Assembly (NCBI RefSeq): GCF_021869535.1
Contig: NW_026262668.1
Coordinates: 68,469,558 to 68,533,557 of the forward strand
DNA length: 64,000 bases
DNA from: Mytilus californianus
Lineage: Eukaryota; Mollusca; Bivalvia; Mytilida; Mytilidae
Reading direction: 5' to 3'
Positions 1 to 12,590 of this stretch are shown piece by piece (position 1 is the stretch's first letter; each line of letters begins with the position of its first letter). The position numbers and the translations under genes were made by a program. The notes under the pieces were generated by a model, which was not told the origin of the DNA, did not search any database, and worked only from the letters and a program-made list of their open reading frames with translations.

Positions 1-515
1 TTCTCTCTTACTTTCATAGTTTTTGACAAAAATGCAAAAAGTGATAAAAATCATCATTCAGAAGAAATAACTTCCATAAGGAGTCGAATGACAATTTCGG
101 TCATAACGACTGATAATAGTTTGTGCTGAAACTACAAAAATGGGGAAAATCATCTGTTAAGGGCAATAACTCCTCTCCGTGTTAATTGACTATTTCGAAC
201 ATGTTGACTTATTTATAGAGATCTTATTTTGCTGAACATGTTTGCTATATATTGTTGCTCTCTATCTATCTTTGTTTGTGAAAAAAATTTCCTAAATTGG
301 TAAAAATGGTCATTCAAAGGCAATAACACTTTTAAAATATGAGTAGGTTGGCAATTTCGGCCATGTTGACTTAATTGTAGATTTTATTGTGCTTTAGATT
401 TTCGTTAATTATATCTATAATGGCTTCTGCAAAAGATAAAACCATTTTTCAAGAGCAATAACTGCTATAAGCGGTCATTTGACAATTTTGGCCAAGATGA
501 TGGTATATATGATGA
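1..515 (+). repeat. Dispersed mollusc repeat, left part ('ggcaataact' family)
   Basis: The text carries recurring phrases such as 'caattt(c/t)ggccatgttgac' and 'ggcaataactcc', each repeated several times with drift. The same family continues at 1965-2330 and a fuller copy runs 59480-60288. The sequence breaks off near 515, where an unrelated Penelope-type unit begins, and resumes near 1965. I read it as one old repeat split by later insertions. No coding capacity is visible and the superfamily is unknown to me. Confidence 0.6.
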
Positions 516-900
516 GTTTATTTACAACCACTGGGTCGATGCCAATGCTGGTGGAGGTTTCCTCCCCGAAGGTATCATCAGCCCAGTAGTCAGCACTTCT
601 GTGTTGATATGAATTATCATTGTTATGGTCAAAATTTAAAAATTAACTGTTTACAAAACATTGAATTTTTCGAAATACAAGGAATGTTCTACCCCATGAA
701 AGACAACCTTAGCTGTATTTGGCAAAACCTTTCGGAATTTTGTGTCCTCAATGCTCTTCAACTTCGTACTTTATTTGGCTTTTTAAATCGTTTTGGTTCG
801 AGCATCACTGATAAATCTTTTGTAGACGAAACGCGCTTCTTTGGTTCAAATTTTAAGCCTGGTATCTCTGATGAGTGTACTTACAGTTTCTGTAAAAAAC
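516..900 (+). mobile_element. Penelope-type pseudo-LTR or retrozyme-like unit with decayed hammerhead
   Basis: The unit starts with 'actgggtcgatgcc...cagcccagtagtcagc' and ends with a hammerhead-like motif. The same order of blocks surrounds the PLE remnant at 47150-48500. The motif has CTGATAA at 808-814, stem II TCT/AGA, GAAA at 828-831 and then a broken stem I, so two essential parts (G8 to A, and helix I) are lost. The open frame at 609-911 is the translated repeat, not a gene. An identical unit is at 60289-60673. Confidence 0.5.
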
Positions 901-937
901 ACAAACAATGACAATAACTCGTATATGGGGTAAACAA

Positions 938-1305
938 AAGTATAAAAAAAATCAAAGGGGAAGTCCATACAAACTGACAAAATCAAACGTTATCAACCAA
1001 CGGAACGAATGGAAAACAACTTTCATATTATAGACATGGCACAGGCATTTTCCGAAGAAAATGGTTGATTAAACCTGGTTTTATATCTAGCTAAACTTTC
1101 TACTTGTATGCCATTTGTTTATAGTTCCGTTTTTTTGACAACATTGGTTGAGCAACCCAAACAGGCATAATAAGTTAATGTGATAATAATTGGGACATTC
1201 AAACTCATAAGTCGAAAATAAACTGACAACTTAATGGCAAAAAAATAAAAAGACCAAAAGACAAACATCAATATACAAAACTTAACATAGAAAAACTAAA
1301 GATTG
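938..1305 (-). repeat. Dispersed mussel repeat, minus strand
   Basis: Reverse complement of a repeat seen at 18480-18680 and 53290-53540, with the blocks 'ataaaaccaggtttaatcc', 'atgcctgt' and 'gttttccattcgtt'. It then merges into the 'cataagtcgaaaataaactgac' block, which also occurs in the PLE type 2 tails. Non-coding. Confidence 0.5.
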
Positions 1306-1357
1306 TAAACATACATCACAGACATACAACACAACTGACTAAAAAATTCAAACAAAC

Positions 1358-1465
1358 ATGTAGTTGATAGTAAATCTGACAAAGACGCCAACAAAAAGGT
1401 TTTTTTAGTTGATAGTAAATTGATACAGACGCCAATAAAAAAAATTTGTAGTTGATAGTACAATC
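1358..1465. repeat. Short tandem repeat, about 2.5 units of roughly 45 bp
   Basis: The string 'gttgatagta' recurs three times, each of the first two followed by 'aat...gacgcca(a/t)' and an A/T run. The array lies in both copies of the long direct repeat. The overlapping minus-strand open frame (1296-1577, hydrophobic, 93 codons) is preserved in both copies only because the copies are nearly identical. Confidence 0.6.
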
Positions 1466-1799
1466 CACATATAGTATACACTTTCTCGATAAAGAAATAT
1501 AAATGCAAGGGGAAAAAATGGAAACAACACTGTAAAATCATTTTGCGTCTAAATCTCACCTCAGGACCCACTTGCATCAGGAACGCCCAAAGTAAAAACC
1601 CGATAGCTGGATGTATAAATACCGAGAGTCACGCAAGGAATTATTCTACCAAAAGGAACATAATAGCACGAATACAAATAAAGGGAAAACTGTTTGTAAA
1701 TACAAATGTACAAAGATACACAACTTCAGTACCAAGAATTCTTCCATGTTGACTTGTATATCATATATTGTTGAACATTTTTACTGTCAAAAGATTATC

Positions 1800-2330
1800 T
1801 CGATCAGCTAGAGTTTTATTCTTTATTCTTTATTGAAAAGGCACTTTACGCCCATATGGGCCAATGGCTTACAAACATTATACATGATATACATATAATA
1901 CAGTAAAACAATGAAAATAAACAATACAGACACTTTCTACAAAAGGGTAAAAATAATTATTTAAAGGCAATAACTCGTTTTTAGGGTCATTTGACGATTT
2001 CTGCCTAATATGATTTAATGTAGATCTTATGGTTGTGGTCGTTTTTATTGTTTAAAAAATCTCTATATTTGTTATAGTTTTGAAGATAATAACCAAAATT
2101 TTCCAAATTTGAAAAAAATAATATTTCAGAGACAATAACTCCAAAATTGATTGTCCGATTTTTCTCGAAATTTTGCAAGACCTAGTCCTTGACCTGCTGA
2201 TCAATCTTATACTATGTCAGATTTTCTGTAACTGCTTTAGTTTTTGAGATATAAGCCCAAAACTTTGAATTTTCCACCTGTTCTATTTTTAGAAACAGTG
2301 GCCATGAGTGTGTATGGATCAAATCCCTAG
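1800..2330 (+). repeat. Dispersed mollusc repeat, right part
   Basis: After an AT-rich stretch with 'cgcccatatgggcc' near 1848 (a short palindrome), the 'aaaggcaataactcg' text of the repeat that broke off at 515 resumes at 1965. It continues through 'aagataataacc' and 'gagacaataactcc' to about 2330. No gene. Confidence 0.5.
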
Positions 2331-2599
2331 ATACAGTTTTTAAACTAGATACCCTAAAGAACATCCAGGTTAAGTTGGGTAACATTTTGGTCTAGTAGTT
2401 TCGAGGCGAAGATTTATTAATAGTTTACGAGAACGGACAAATGGACGCCAAGTGATGGCAACAGCTTCATGGCATTTTCGGCAAGGTGAGCTAAAAATCG
2501 TACTGGTTTGGGGAATGAACAACAGCTCGTAGTAATCACATGCAACGTTGAATAGAATTTGCGCGTTGCAACTTACGCCGCCGGATACAGTTTTTAAAA

Positions 2600-3050
2600 G
2601 TGCAAAAGATACCAAAGGGATATTCAAACTCATAAGTCGAATACAAACTGACAATGCCATGGCAAAAAACGAAAAACGACGAAAAGACAAACAACAGTAC
2701 ACAAAACACAACATAGAAAACTAAAGACTAAGCAACACGAACCCCACCAAAAACCGGGGTGATCTCGGGTGCGCCATAAGGATGAGCAGATTCTGCTCCA
2801 CATGTGGTACCCGTCGTAATGCTCATGTAAGTTTAAACCTGGTGATAAGTCTAATTCGGAAGGTCACATTCGAGGAAAGGAGGAAGGGATTGTGGTTACA
2901 ACAATCTGAACATATCCGTCGTCATCTGTGAAACAGCTTTTCCATAACCAACTCGTGATGGCGTCCGTAAAATTTTCGAAGGGATGATTTTAACTTTACC
3001 ATTTGGAACTCGTGGTTCAATAGCTTCCTTGCAACCTTTTCTTATGGCAT
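2600..3050 (-). mobile_element. Penelope-like element type 2, 3' fragment
   Basis: On the minus strand a decayed frame reads the end of a PLE protein ('PSRVGYGKAV' region), then the tail 'cgggtgcc/acatgtgg...gatcacccc' and 'gacaatgccatggc'. The same order is seen on the plus strand at 26367-26800. The copy is truncated at its 5' end near 3050. The corresponding block in the other long repeat copy is 62374-62824. Confidence 0.65.
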
Positions 3051-5647
3051 AGCATTTAGTTGCTTATATTGAATTCAGAGTTTACTAGAACCTAAAGAAC
3101 AGCAGCAAGTAAAAAAGTTAAAATAAATATTCAAACAACAATTCAAAATTTCATACTGTCCTAAATGTCATAAAGTATATAAACTAATTATAGTTCCTAA
3201 CATTTTTATCGGACCATATAAAGTTTTGACCAAATATCCCGGATTGTTCTGCAACATTATTACTTTCGGAGTAATGTTTAAATGTACGCAATACTTCTCA
3301 AATTCACTACGCTCTATTCCTTCATCTTATTAAATGAGCACATCCTATCTTTTAAGAAACAATAATTCGCTTAAACAGTAAAGTGCTCAGTTTGTCTCTG
3401 ATGCGTACAAGGTATCATTATGTACGAATGATACCTGTACCGCTTTAATTACATACACACGACATGTGTATCTATAATATTTTTTTCATAATGTAAACTC
3501 TAATGTAAACTAAAGACAAAAGTTTCTTTAGCCAGATCATTACATTTGGGAGGATAAAAATCAAAACGGGACCTAAGCAGAATAGCTAATAGCGTCATAG
3601 TTCATGGTTGTAACTAAGTTTTATTTCAATTCATTACATAATTTTATTTAGTGAAGTTTCAATAAAAATGTATGGTTTAATCATTCAAATGAAGTACCAA
3701 AAGCGCATTTTTTTTAGGTGGATGGTATCATCGGCAACTATCAATCCACTTGCAATAGAGTAGCAAAAGTAATATTTGTATTTAGAAATTATAAAATTAC
3801 TCTTGCTTCATATCAAAGACACGATATATCTAAAAGTGTAGCTCCGCCGCTGCTGTTTGCAGAACATCCACTACCAAATATTTGATGCATTTTTAAGAAA
3901 ATACAAAATTAAAGAAAGACAAATTCAATATCCACTACACAGTTTATTCCATGTGTATTCACTAATTCTTCCACTCAATGCATTTTTTCATATGCTTTCA
4001 TTTTACAGTTAGGTATTATTAGTCGATTCTGGAACCCATACATTATGTCAACTTTCCATAATGCAACAGTTCCATAGGAAATGGTTTTATTTTGACGTTA
4101 GAATAGCTGTATCAAACTTTAAGCGCAGCTTCATTTTGTTGATTTTATAAATTAAAAATCTGTGTTAGTTTATTTCAAAGGCGGCCAAATTTGTCTCTGT
4201 GACAGCCTTAACCATATTTATTCACATTTTTTACCAAATTTATTGTTGTTGCTAATTTTATTTTTAAATAGTCCGATATTTTACATGATTGAGAGCTGCT
4301 TGTTAACATCTAAAGGGAATTATTTCGTGAATAATCAGGACGAGAACAAATTAATATTCATACAGAAGGTAGATTCAGCTTCTGCAATGTGAGCCGCCCG
4401 AACTGAAGGGCGAGAAATTTTGACTGCCACTGACAAATAAGGGTATGTTGGATAGAAGCGGTAAGTTTGCCTTGTAACTGGTTACATACAGACACCTCAG
4501 AGAGTTATTTCAGTCTTCTTTTAACGTGAAGAGAGTTTGGCACACACAATTTTATGCGGCGTCAGATTGTCACACTGGAAGTCCGAGGATGACCATATGT
4601 CTATACATCTGTCAACTCTTTGGGTTTTTTTACAATGTAGATATTGTTAAAATATCAGCCGCAAATCAACAATATAAAGCTATTTTGGTAAGTGAAATTT
4701 GATTGATTTTGTGTCGAGAAGATGATATCAATAAATTTTAGGCTTTCTGGGTATGATATCTGCGGTTAGTCCTACGTTAAGATTTTTTAAGAGTGAGTGC
4801 AGCGAACATATTTATTTAAAATTATGTTGAGCGACTGATACTTTACAATATCTATGAATTAAAAGTTGTTAATTTGTTTATAGCGTTGATTTCAGCTTTT
4901 TCTTGACCCGTAACATAGTTCTTTTAAATATTTTTGAACCTTCGCTATTGCTTCGGGTCTAAATTTAATATCGTCCAATCAATACAGTATGGCGTCGTAT
5001 ACTCTATCGTTAATTCAACTTCTCAACTTGACGAACCGTGATCATGGATTATCTGAAGAACTGATATACACATAGAGAAATACGATAATTTAAAATATTT
5101 CAGTTTTTGAAAACTGGACTCATTGGACTTAAAATCGGACATTTGCATTTTCTTTGTGTTAAACTCAATGTGCTATCCATTGTGCACAGTTTCACTTTAA
5201 ATGCAGAATCTGATAACGGTGAAGTCACGTCTAATGGCCTTCCCATCCTTGAATTATTAAATAGGAGTTGAATTTTAAAAAATACCTACATCGACTGACG
5301 GGAAATTTTAACCCGTTCCAATTTTGTCTCTTTTAATTTACACGAAAATGTCATTTTTTGTCTTGTAAAACCTGATAGAACTATAAAAAAAAGATGATAC
5401 GAGATTATACTTTTCATCTTTCTTGATTCCAAAGATGGGCGTGCCACTGACTTGGCAGTATTTTCTCTTTCATAAAACTTGATATTGCATTTTTTTTTCA
5501 ATCAACCACTTAAATCCGCCCAACAATTCTGCGGGCCTCCTAACCTGGTCCGAAATGTACTAAGGTTATGTTCAATGATAATCAGCGTCTAACCAGTATG
5601 AAAAAGAGGGAGATGCATGCATGTACATTTCAAGTTCGTCTATAAAA
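3051..5647. other. AT-rich region without a gene; one SINE-like fragment
   Basis: No coding region is supported. Around 4400-4640 lies a decayed piece of a dispersed repeat ('acaggtcacctgcagacc...gttcttaacgtg...agagcgtggcac' in better copies at 31370-31520 and 34500-34640). The 76-codon frame at 4162-4392 is low-complexity and hydrophobic and I do not call it. The long direct repeat is last matched at 4226 only because the window ends. Confidence 0.6.
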
Positions 5648-5922
5648 ACTATACACTATACATACCGTGATTACAAAATAAAGTTACTACAGGCTCACTT
5701 CTACTATACACTATACATACCGTGATTACAAAATAAAGTTAATACAGGCTCACTTCTACTGTACACTATACATACCGTGATTACAAAATAAAGTTAATAC
5801 AGGCTCACTTCTACTATACACTATACATACCGTGATTACAAAATAAAGTTAATACAGGCTCACTTCTACTATACACTATACATACCGTGATTACAAAATA
5901 AAGTTACTACCGGCTCACTTCT
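5648..5922. repeat. Minisatellite, five units of 55 bp
   Basis: The units start at 5648, 5703, 5758, 5813 and 5868 with 'act(a/g)tacactatacatacc' and end with 'aggctcacttct'. They differ by single bases (act/aat, acagg/accgg, cta/ctg). The perfect 55-bp period suggests recent amplification or ongoing length change. Confidence 0.95.
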
Positions 5923-7424
5923 ACTGTCCTTCTGCTTTAAACATATTGCGCAGTCCGATCCTTAACAAATAAAAAGAAATCGAACTATATAATTTGTATT
6001 ACATGTATATATATATTTAAACAATTAGAAAAAAAAAACATAAATTTAAACAAAATAAATCAAAAGAGCAGAACAGTCCAAAAAAACTATACTTTTTTAT
6101 TCCTGATTATACAAATAGAAACTTAAAATCGTGTGCTTCTTGTCTGTGTCTAAAGTTTCAAATGTTGTTTATACTATGAAATGAACCTTAATGTCTAAAT
6201 TTTTATTTGCGTTTTCATGTTAAAATACTTTAAAGCCTTATTTTATCAAAGTCTGGTTTAGTTGATTTTATTGTATGTAATATCAGTTGCTGCTATAGTA
6301 CTGTCTCAGATTTAGGGAATGCTGGATATTCACTTTCTAATTTCACTCAGCTAAATGTTCTTGTGATCGTCTCTAGTTAAGAACCTGTTATCAGATGATC
6401 GTTTTTCTGTATCTATTTCTTTCTCATTTTTATTGTAGTTTACTTTAGTTAAACCTACTGTCGTTTCTCGTTTGATGTGCTGATCATCTGTTTGTAAACA
6501 CTTTTTTAGACTTGCCATTCTTTATGGATCTGTATGCCCACTATTGTAGACCATGCGATGACCTTTAGATGTTCAACCTTCATATAGTGCTTTTATATAA
6601 TTTTGATAGGTGACCATCTTTTTTTATACAATTTTGTTCTACAGAACTTATTTCCAGCCATTTCGTGTTCATGATAAGTCATTGACTAGAGATATGAATA
6701 TTTACCACCAAGAATCACAACAGGTTTATATTTATTGCTATCCCAATCATCTGTCTGTTTTCTGTGGAAATCCTGCAATAAATTAATACATTAACGATTG
6801 TACCACCACCTGATAAATATATTTCAAATACATTTCTGATATACCTTGATCACTTTGTCTTTATTTTTCTACTTATTTCCCTGTCTTTACGCGCCAGTTT
6901 TTGAAAGATTTTTTGATTGATTTAAAGTTATCTTAGTTGAAACATATTTTATTTGAAAAGGAAGCAAAAGGGATTGGACACAAGTTATAACAACATTAGT
7001 GACGTTCTCTCCCTGAAAAATTTAAAGTTATCCGTTTTCAGTGTTTTAGTGTACCTTTTTCGGTAAACATTATCATATTCCGTACGTTTCTTTCTGTACA
7101 ATGTGCACAATTTAATGAGAAATTAAACAAATTCGAGGTATGGTCAACTCTTGTCATCATTTTGGCGCGCAATATAACTTATTTCTCCATTTATCTAGAA
7201 CGGTGGTGGAAAATATAACATCTCAGAATAGAAAATAGTTAATTTATAATGTGTTTTTATATTCTTCAATTTCATACAAATAACAAATAAATAATGAGAA
7301 ATCCTACATTTTTTTTCTGTCTGTAGCTGGATCGTTACCGTACCGAATATTAGATACTATCGAGACCAAACTTTTAAGCCGTGGCACTTTAGGCACAGTG
7401 CACACGTATTCATAAAGTAAACAT
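5923..7424. other. AT-rich region, no gene seen
   Basis: About 1.5 kb of AT-rich DNA with homopolymer runs, no long open frame, no inverted repeats that I noticed and no RNA gene. Confidence 0.6.
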
Positions 7425-8352
7425 TTAAACGGGATTGCACATCCTAATTTTTTACGGAGTGGTGCTTACCGAGTCCGGAAATTTAGAAACGATTGAACTT
7501 ATCGATCCTTTAAATAAACTTATTTTAAAAGGTTACCAATTCAACACTGTAATTAGATCTTTGAATATTGTTTTTATTTGTATTAATGTTGATTTTGTTA
7601 TCAGTAAATTAAAATCAAACTAAATATTATTTTTGTATACATATGCACATTCATGGCTCTACAATCTGTCGATACCTGTATCTTGGCATTGCACAAGGTC
7701 ATGTTTTTCTCGGACTGTTAATGACGTCTTTACACTAAATCCATTGGATGTTGGATGTGTACTGATTGATATTTTAGTCTTAGGTGCATGTTTTTTTTTA
7801 TTAGTTGTTATTGGCTCTGAACTAACTGTCAGTAACTGCGAGTACTCTCAGATCTGTACTTAGTGTCTTTTTGTTGTGGGATGTATAAGTAACCTGCCAC
7901 GTCCACTCTGTGTTTTTGTTAGATGTATTTCTATTTGTATCCATCTGATGAGTTAAGCCTTTTTCAACTGATTTTTATAGTTTGTTCTTATGTTGTACTG
8001 TTTCACCACTGTCCCAGGTTAGGGGGAGGGTTGGCGCCTTCAAACTAGTTCAACCCCGCCACATTCTGTATGTGCCTGTCCCAAGTCAGGAGCCTGTAAT
8101 TCAGTGGTTGTCGTTTGTTGCTGTGTAACATATTTGTTTTTCGTTCATTATTTTGTACATAAATTAGGCCGTTAGTTTTCTCGTTTGAATTGTTTTACAT
8201 TTGTCATTTGGGGCCTTTTATAGCTGACTATGCAGTATGGGCTTTGCTCATTCTTGAAGGCCGTACGGTGAACTATAGGTATTAATTTCTGTGTCATTTG
8301 GTCTCTTGTGGAGAGTTGCCTCATTGCCAATCATACCACATCGTCTTATTTT
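7425..8352 (+). mobile_element. Penelope-like element type 1, 5'-truncated copy with 3' tail
   Basis: Starts inside the C-terminal coding region: 'cgggattgcacatcc' matches 23608. It encodes 'KLILKGYQFNTVIRSLN...FVISKLKSN' and a stop at 7623. A non-coding tail of about 720 bp follows, with the blocks 'atggctctacaatctgtcgat', 'ttaggccgttagttttctcg' and 'gccgtacggtgaac'. Compared with the copy at 23188-24535 the 5' part is missing, as in incomplete reverse transcription. The frame at 7633-7863 is tail sequence, not a gene. Confidence 0.7.
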
Positions 8353-9239
8353 TATATCTATCGATTAGACTTTAGGGAAATTTGGAATTTAGCCCCTAAA
8401 TGACAAAAAAAAACTAATTTACATTTATATTGTCATGAGCATTGGTCTGTTTATGTTCTCACCTGATATTGCAAATAGAAATATACGACCGATAATCCGA
8501 AAAAAACGCAGCCAGTGCCAAGTCCAATGGAAACTTTAACTATATACTCTATTGTAAATTTCTCATTTTTAGTTCTGAAATATAGGACATGATTGTTAGA
8601 GGAATAAGCTTTCAGTAATAATTCCATGGTTGTTGTTTCTTTGAATAGGTTCACATAACAGTGATCCGTATATGTCACATTGCTACACAACATTTTCAAG
8701 AACATCGAATCTGAAGAAATTAAAAATTGTATGGGTGAATGGGATTTTTAATACATTTCAGACCAATAATGGTGTTATTACTGTTGAAGTATATCCTCAC
8801 ATGAGTGTACTATATAAAATTATTCACAATAAAATATGACAAAGTTTGTAAAATTTAGACATTAGATAATTTTGTATTGTTAATGTTACTTATTTCTACA
8901 CTTTTCTATAACTATTGATTATTACTGACTATTTCTAAGTAGCTTTAGATTAGTTGGGTATAGTGTGTGCAATCTTGGCCAGACATGACTTGACTCTTGC
9001 ATGGACTTTGTTAAAGGACGTAACTGATCTGAAGACTGCAGATCAAAATTTGGATTTCTCAGTTCAAAACATTACTGGTTATGAACAGTTCTTTTAAATA
9101 CTAATGGGACAATCAAAATCCATAATTCAAAGAAAAGTAGACAGCACCATTGTAAAAAGTAAAAACAGACGAATAGACAAAAAAGACAGTTCACAAACAA
9201 TATACAAACATTTATTTTAGCAGCAGGAATCCCACTTAA
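8353..9239. other. No gene seen; minus-strand repeat piece near 9100
   Basis: AT-rich. Near 9100-9200, 'ggacaatcaaaatccataattc...acagacgaatagac' resembles the minus-strand repeat that flanks other PLE tails. The 84-codon minus frame at 8451-8705 has no recognisable motif. Confidence 0.5.
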
Positions 9240-9832
9240 GGTTCATCATAACAAATGGACAAAAATGGCTGTATTTACACCTCAAAAACTACTCTGTGTA
9301 CAGACTTACCTGTCCAGTTTGGAAAGTTTTAAGGCCTGGCATCCACTAGATATATAAAAGTTAAATGCATTTGGTGTTTCAGAAAGATGAAATCTTTTTT
9401 GGATTTTGATGGCCATTTTTTTTCCTTTCTGCAGAAGGTGTAAAAATGAACTAAGTTGGGATAAAACTTTGAGATGCTCCCTCTCAGGTAAAAACTGTAT
9501 TGTATTGTATTGATTGTCCTTGATTGACACGGACAATAGACAGACAATAGGTATCTACACAATTATAGGTGAGTTAAAGGGTTTAACTGAGTGGACAGTA
9601 TCAAAGCAATTCAGGTGTTTGTTTATTTTTACACCTTCTGCAGAAAGGAAAAAAAATGCCCATCAAAATCCTAAAGTGATTATATCTTTCTGAAACAAAA
9701 AATGCATTTAACTTTTATATATCTAGTGGATGCCAGGCCTTAAAACTTTCCAAACTGGACAGGTAAGTCTGTACACAGAGTAGTTTTTAAGGTGTAAATA
9801 CAGCCATTTTTGTCCATTTGTTATGATGAACC
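9240..9832. mobile_element. Foldback MITE with about 205-bp inverted arms, TTAA-flanked
   Basis: The left arm (9240-9447) and right arm (9626-9832) are near-perfect reverse complements. The ends read GGTTCATCATAACAAATGG and its complement, and inner landmarks include 'ttctgcagaa' and 'ctagatatataaaag'. Both ends are bounded by TTAA (9236-9239 and 9833-9836), the target duplication typical of piggyBac-type transposases, although TTAA is short enough to arise by chance. There is no transposase inside. The ORFs called on the minus strand are arm sequence. Confidence 0.85.
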
Positions 9833-9836
9833 TTAA

Positions 9837-11160
9837 AACAGGGATTGAGATAGTGTGCTCTGGAAGAGTAAACAGGTCCTACCAATAAGTGTTTTTTCTT
9901 CTAAAAGAAGAATTGCAACAAACACATCAGATCTAACATCACGAGATTGACCATAAAAATGTACAAGTAATAGCTTTTCAAAAAAAGGCTAGCCGTCTCT
10001 TAGCTGATGAAAATGGAAAGTGTCCTCGCTTTGTAGATTAATTCATTCAGAATAGTCTTGCATATCAATCAACAAATTTTACCACTCACGTGAGGTCACA
10101 CGTTATGAAGTAGTATATCGTTTAACGTTGTGTGTGTTTACAAAACTCCAGAAGATTCGGCTATTTATAGATAAAAGTTACCTGTGTACCAAATCAAATA
10201 TTTATTATTCCAATCATGGTCCCACAGAGGGCATTTACAATTAACAATTATGATAGTAGAAGCAACAAACATCAGACATTGTACAGTATATAACGTGACA
10301 GATATTATAATAGACAATGAAAATAGTATTAATAACAAAAATACATTAAAAGTACTCTTGAGTACTTTTTTTTTTCCTTCCTTCCTTATGTCCAGCAGTG
10401 TAAAAATAAAAAAAAAGTATTAATAATAAAGTTTGATCAACCTTTATAACTTATTATCTATAAAGATGGAAATTTGTTCATCTGCAGGAGACACCAAGGG
10501 ACGGTGCTCTAGGATATACTGTTGATTGCGATAGGCAATAACAGCAATCCTCCCCGTGTCAGAAGCAGATGAACAAAATAAATAGAGAAACTGAATCCGG
10601 TCAATTAACAAATAATTATTATTATTTTTTTTTTTTTTTAAATAACAACAATTATTAATTATGCGAAACATGTCATATAAATCTGCTATGTGCAGTGTTT
10701 AACCAGGAATATACACAACTCTTTTAATACAGTTAAGTTCTCACAAGACAACAGCCATAGCAATTTCTCTTGGGAATTTAAGTTAATGAAATTGTGACAT
10801 GATTCCGAAATAATCAATGTACCAATCTCATGAATATGCATGATTAATGACCAGGCAAAATCTTATTGCTAAAATAGAGAGGACAAATCCGATACTCTAC
10901 GGGATTGAAAGACATTTACTAGGTTTGGATTGTCCTAACCAATCAACAAACTTTGATTATTCACGTCTCGTAATATCTTCCAATCAGGTAGTAAGAGGCA
11001 TTCACGCACTGACTGTCCATCGTTCAATTCTTACTGTTGTTGATAGCAAAGATTGACAGCAAATATTTGCAATTAGAAAATATTTATTCAGTCGAAATGT
11101 TTAGTTTCATAAAAGAAACTATAATAATATACACCACATTTATAATGTATTGCAGTCTAA
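9837..11160. other. AT-rich region, no gene supported
   Basis: Short frames at 10184-10423, 10444-10671 and 10847-11056 are low-complexity and lack motifs. Poly-T/A runs lie at 10365 and 10625. Nothing else was recognised. Confidence 0.5.
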
Positions 11161-11164
11161 GCAA

Positions 11165-11525
11165 TCTGGTAATGTGGAGATAGATTTTTTATGGCCCCAC
11201 AACAAAGTTGTCGGGCCCATATAATTTTACCCTTGTCCGTCATTCCGTCATTCAGCAACGAACAGATATACTGGCTTTTTTTTTCTAAACGCCTTCACAT
11301 ATTGAGCTGATTTTTAGTATGTGAGTCTACTATGATAAGTTACAGATTAGGTTTACGTCTGGTTCCGCTTCACTGATTTGTTCCCGAAATTACGGGCTTT
11401 GGACTGAAAATTTCGTGAAAATAACAGTAATACGGACTTTCATTCTCAAATTTCTACTCCTAAAAAAATGGCTTCAAGCTTTTTATGCAGGCGGGGACAT
11501 TCGTGTCGTTCCGACACATCTAGTG
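11165..11525 (+). repeat. Dispersed bivalve repeat ('caacaaagttgtcggg' family)
   Basis: Begins with 'ggccccacaacaaagttgtc' (a near palindrome), continues through 'cccttgtccgtcattccgtc' and ends with 'aggcggggacattcgtgtc'. I recognise this head and tail as a common bivalve interspersed repeat of a few hundred bases. That is from memory and its class is unknown to me. The frame at 11415-11699 runs out of it into AT-rich DNA and is not called. Confidence 0.55.
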
Positions 11526-11529
11526 TTTA

Positions 11530-12590
11530 ATTGTATGCAAAATGGTCCGATATTAATGGTACAAATAGAATGTTTCCCCTTTATTGAACTTTATTTTGCT
11601 TTGCAAATTGATATGGAATCAAATAATGTAAACATGAAAATGAATAAATTTAGACAACAGATTACAGATGGTCAACAGAGAATTGGTTTAAAGATTTAAA
11701 TCTTATACTAAATAAACATGTTCCGTTATATCAGAAATAATAGATGTACGTATATTAACAAGATCAACCATTTCCAATAATGGCTAACATAACATGAAAC
11801 AACACTCAGGCTGTCCTGTCTGTCAAATCTCAAGTTGGATGGAGAAATAAAAATTATATGTTGGTCCCTAAATTAGAATAATTTGTTAATTATGCATTTT
11901 CACTTGATAAACATTCATTCTTAAAATGTGTCCGGATTTTATATATAGTGTAATAAAATAAATTCAATCTTACCTTATCTTCGAAATCATACATGTACAC
12001 ATAATTAAAACAATCAAAGATATTATTAGCCCTAGTGCAACTAGTATATCCCAACATGCTTTGTACTTAGCCATAGGTAATAATTTGGATCTAAACGCTT
12101 GTCTTTCCTCCTTTCAATCGCGATGACACACATAGATAACAAAATTTAAATTCTTATCAAAAATACACAGCATACTTTCTACCTATCTTCTATATGATAA
12201 AAATGTTGTGAAAAAAAGTTACTAACCTAAAGCCTCTATCAGGAAATATCTCATTTCAACGGAAGCGATATCAAGAGTAGAAGGCTTAAAGCATTAAATT
12301 GTAGAAGAAAGTATATAACAAAAGACGACCTATAACATTTTTAAGTTGCAAATATTTTTTATAATTTTAAAACTTTAACATAAATAAACTCAACTCAAAT
12401 TCTTTTTAGTTTTAATACTCTCGACTCATCTGTTCAAATCTTCTACTTTCCTTTACTAAGTCTCCTAACATCATTTATACCCATGGGGATAATTTTCTGC
12501 AGGAAAGTGTCCAAATGGGTCTACCTTTGAAGGCTCTATGGGGAGCAAATTTATACGGGATATTCATATCTCAAAGTCAAAAAAGTATAA
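11530..12590. other. AT-rich region, no gene seen
   Basis: No coding potential, tandem repeat or inverted repeat was recognised in this stretch. Confidence 0.5.

Larger units (their letters stand above)
1..4226. repeat. Long direct repeat, copy A (left edge cut by the window)
   Basis: This block reappears in the same orientation at 59774-64000. By eye I count about two dozen differences over the visible length (roughly 20 substitutions and 3 one-base indels), near 99.4% identity. Both copies touch a window edge, so the true repeat is longer than seen. It holds only dispersed repeats: two halves of one mollusc repeat, a Penelope-type pseudo-LTR unit, a minus-strand PLE 3' fragment, and AT-rich DNA. 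It may be a recent segmental duplication, or two haplotypes placed in tandem by an assembler. I cannot tell which from the window. Confidence 0.95.

Noticed and set aside
1296-1577. 93-codon minus frame present in both long repeat copies
   Set aside because: Conservation follows from the near-identity of the duplication; the sequence is AT-rich and partly a tandem repeat.
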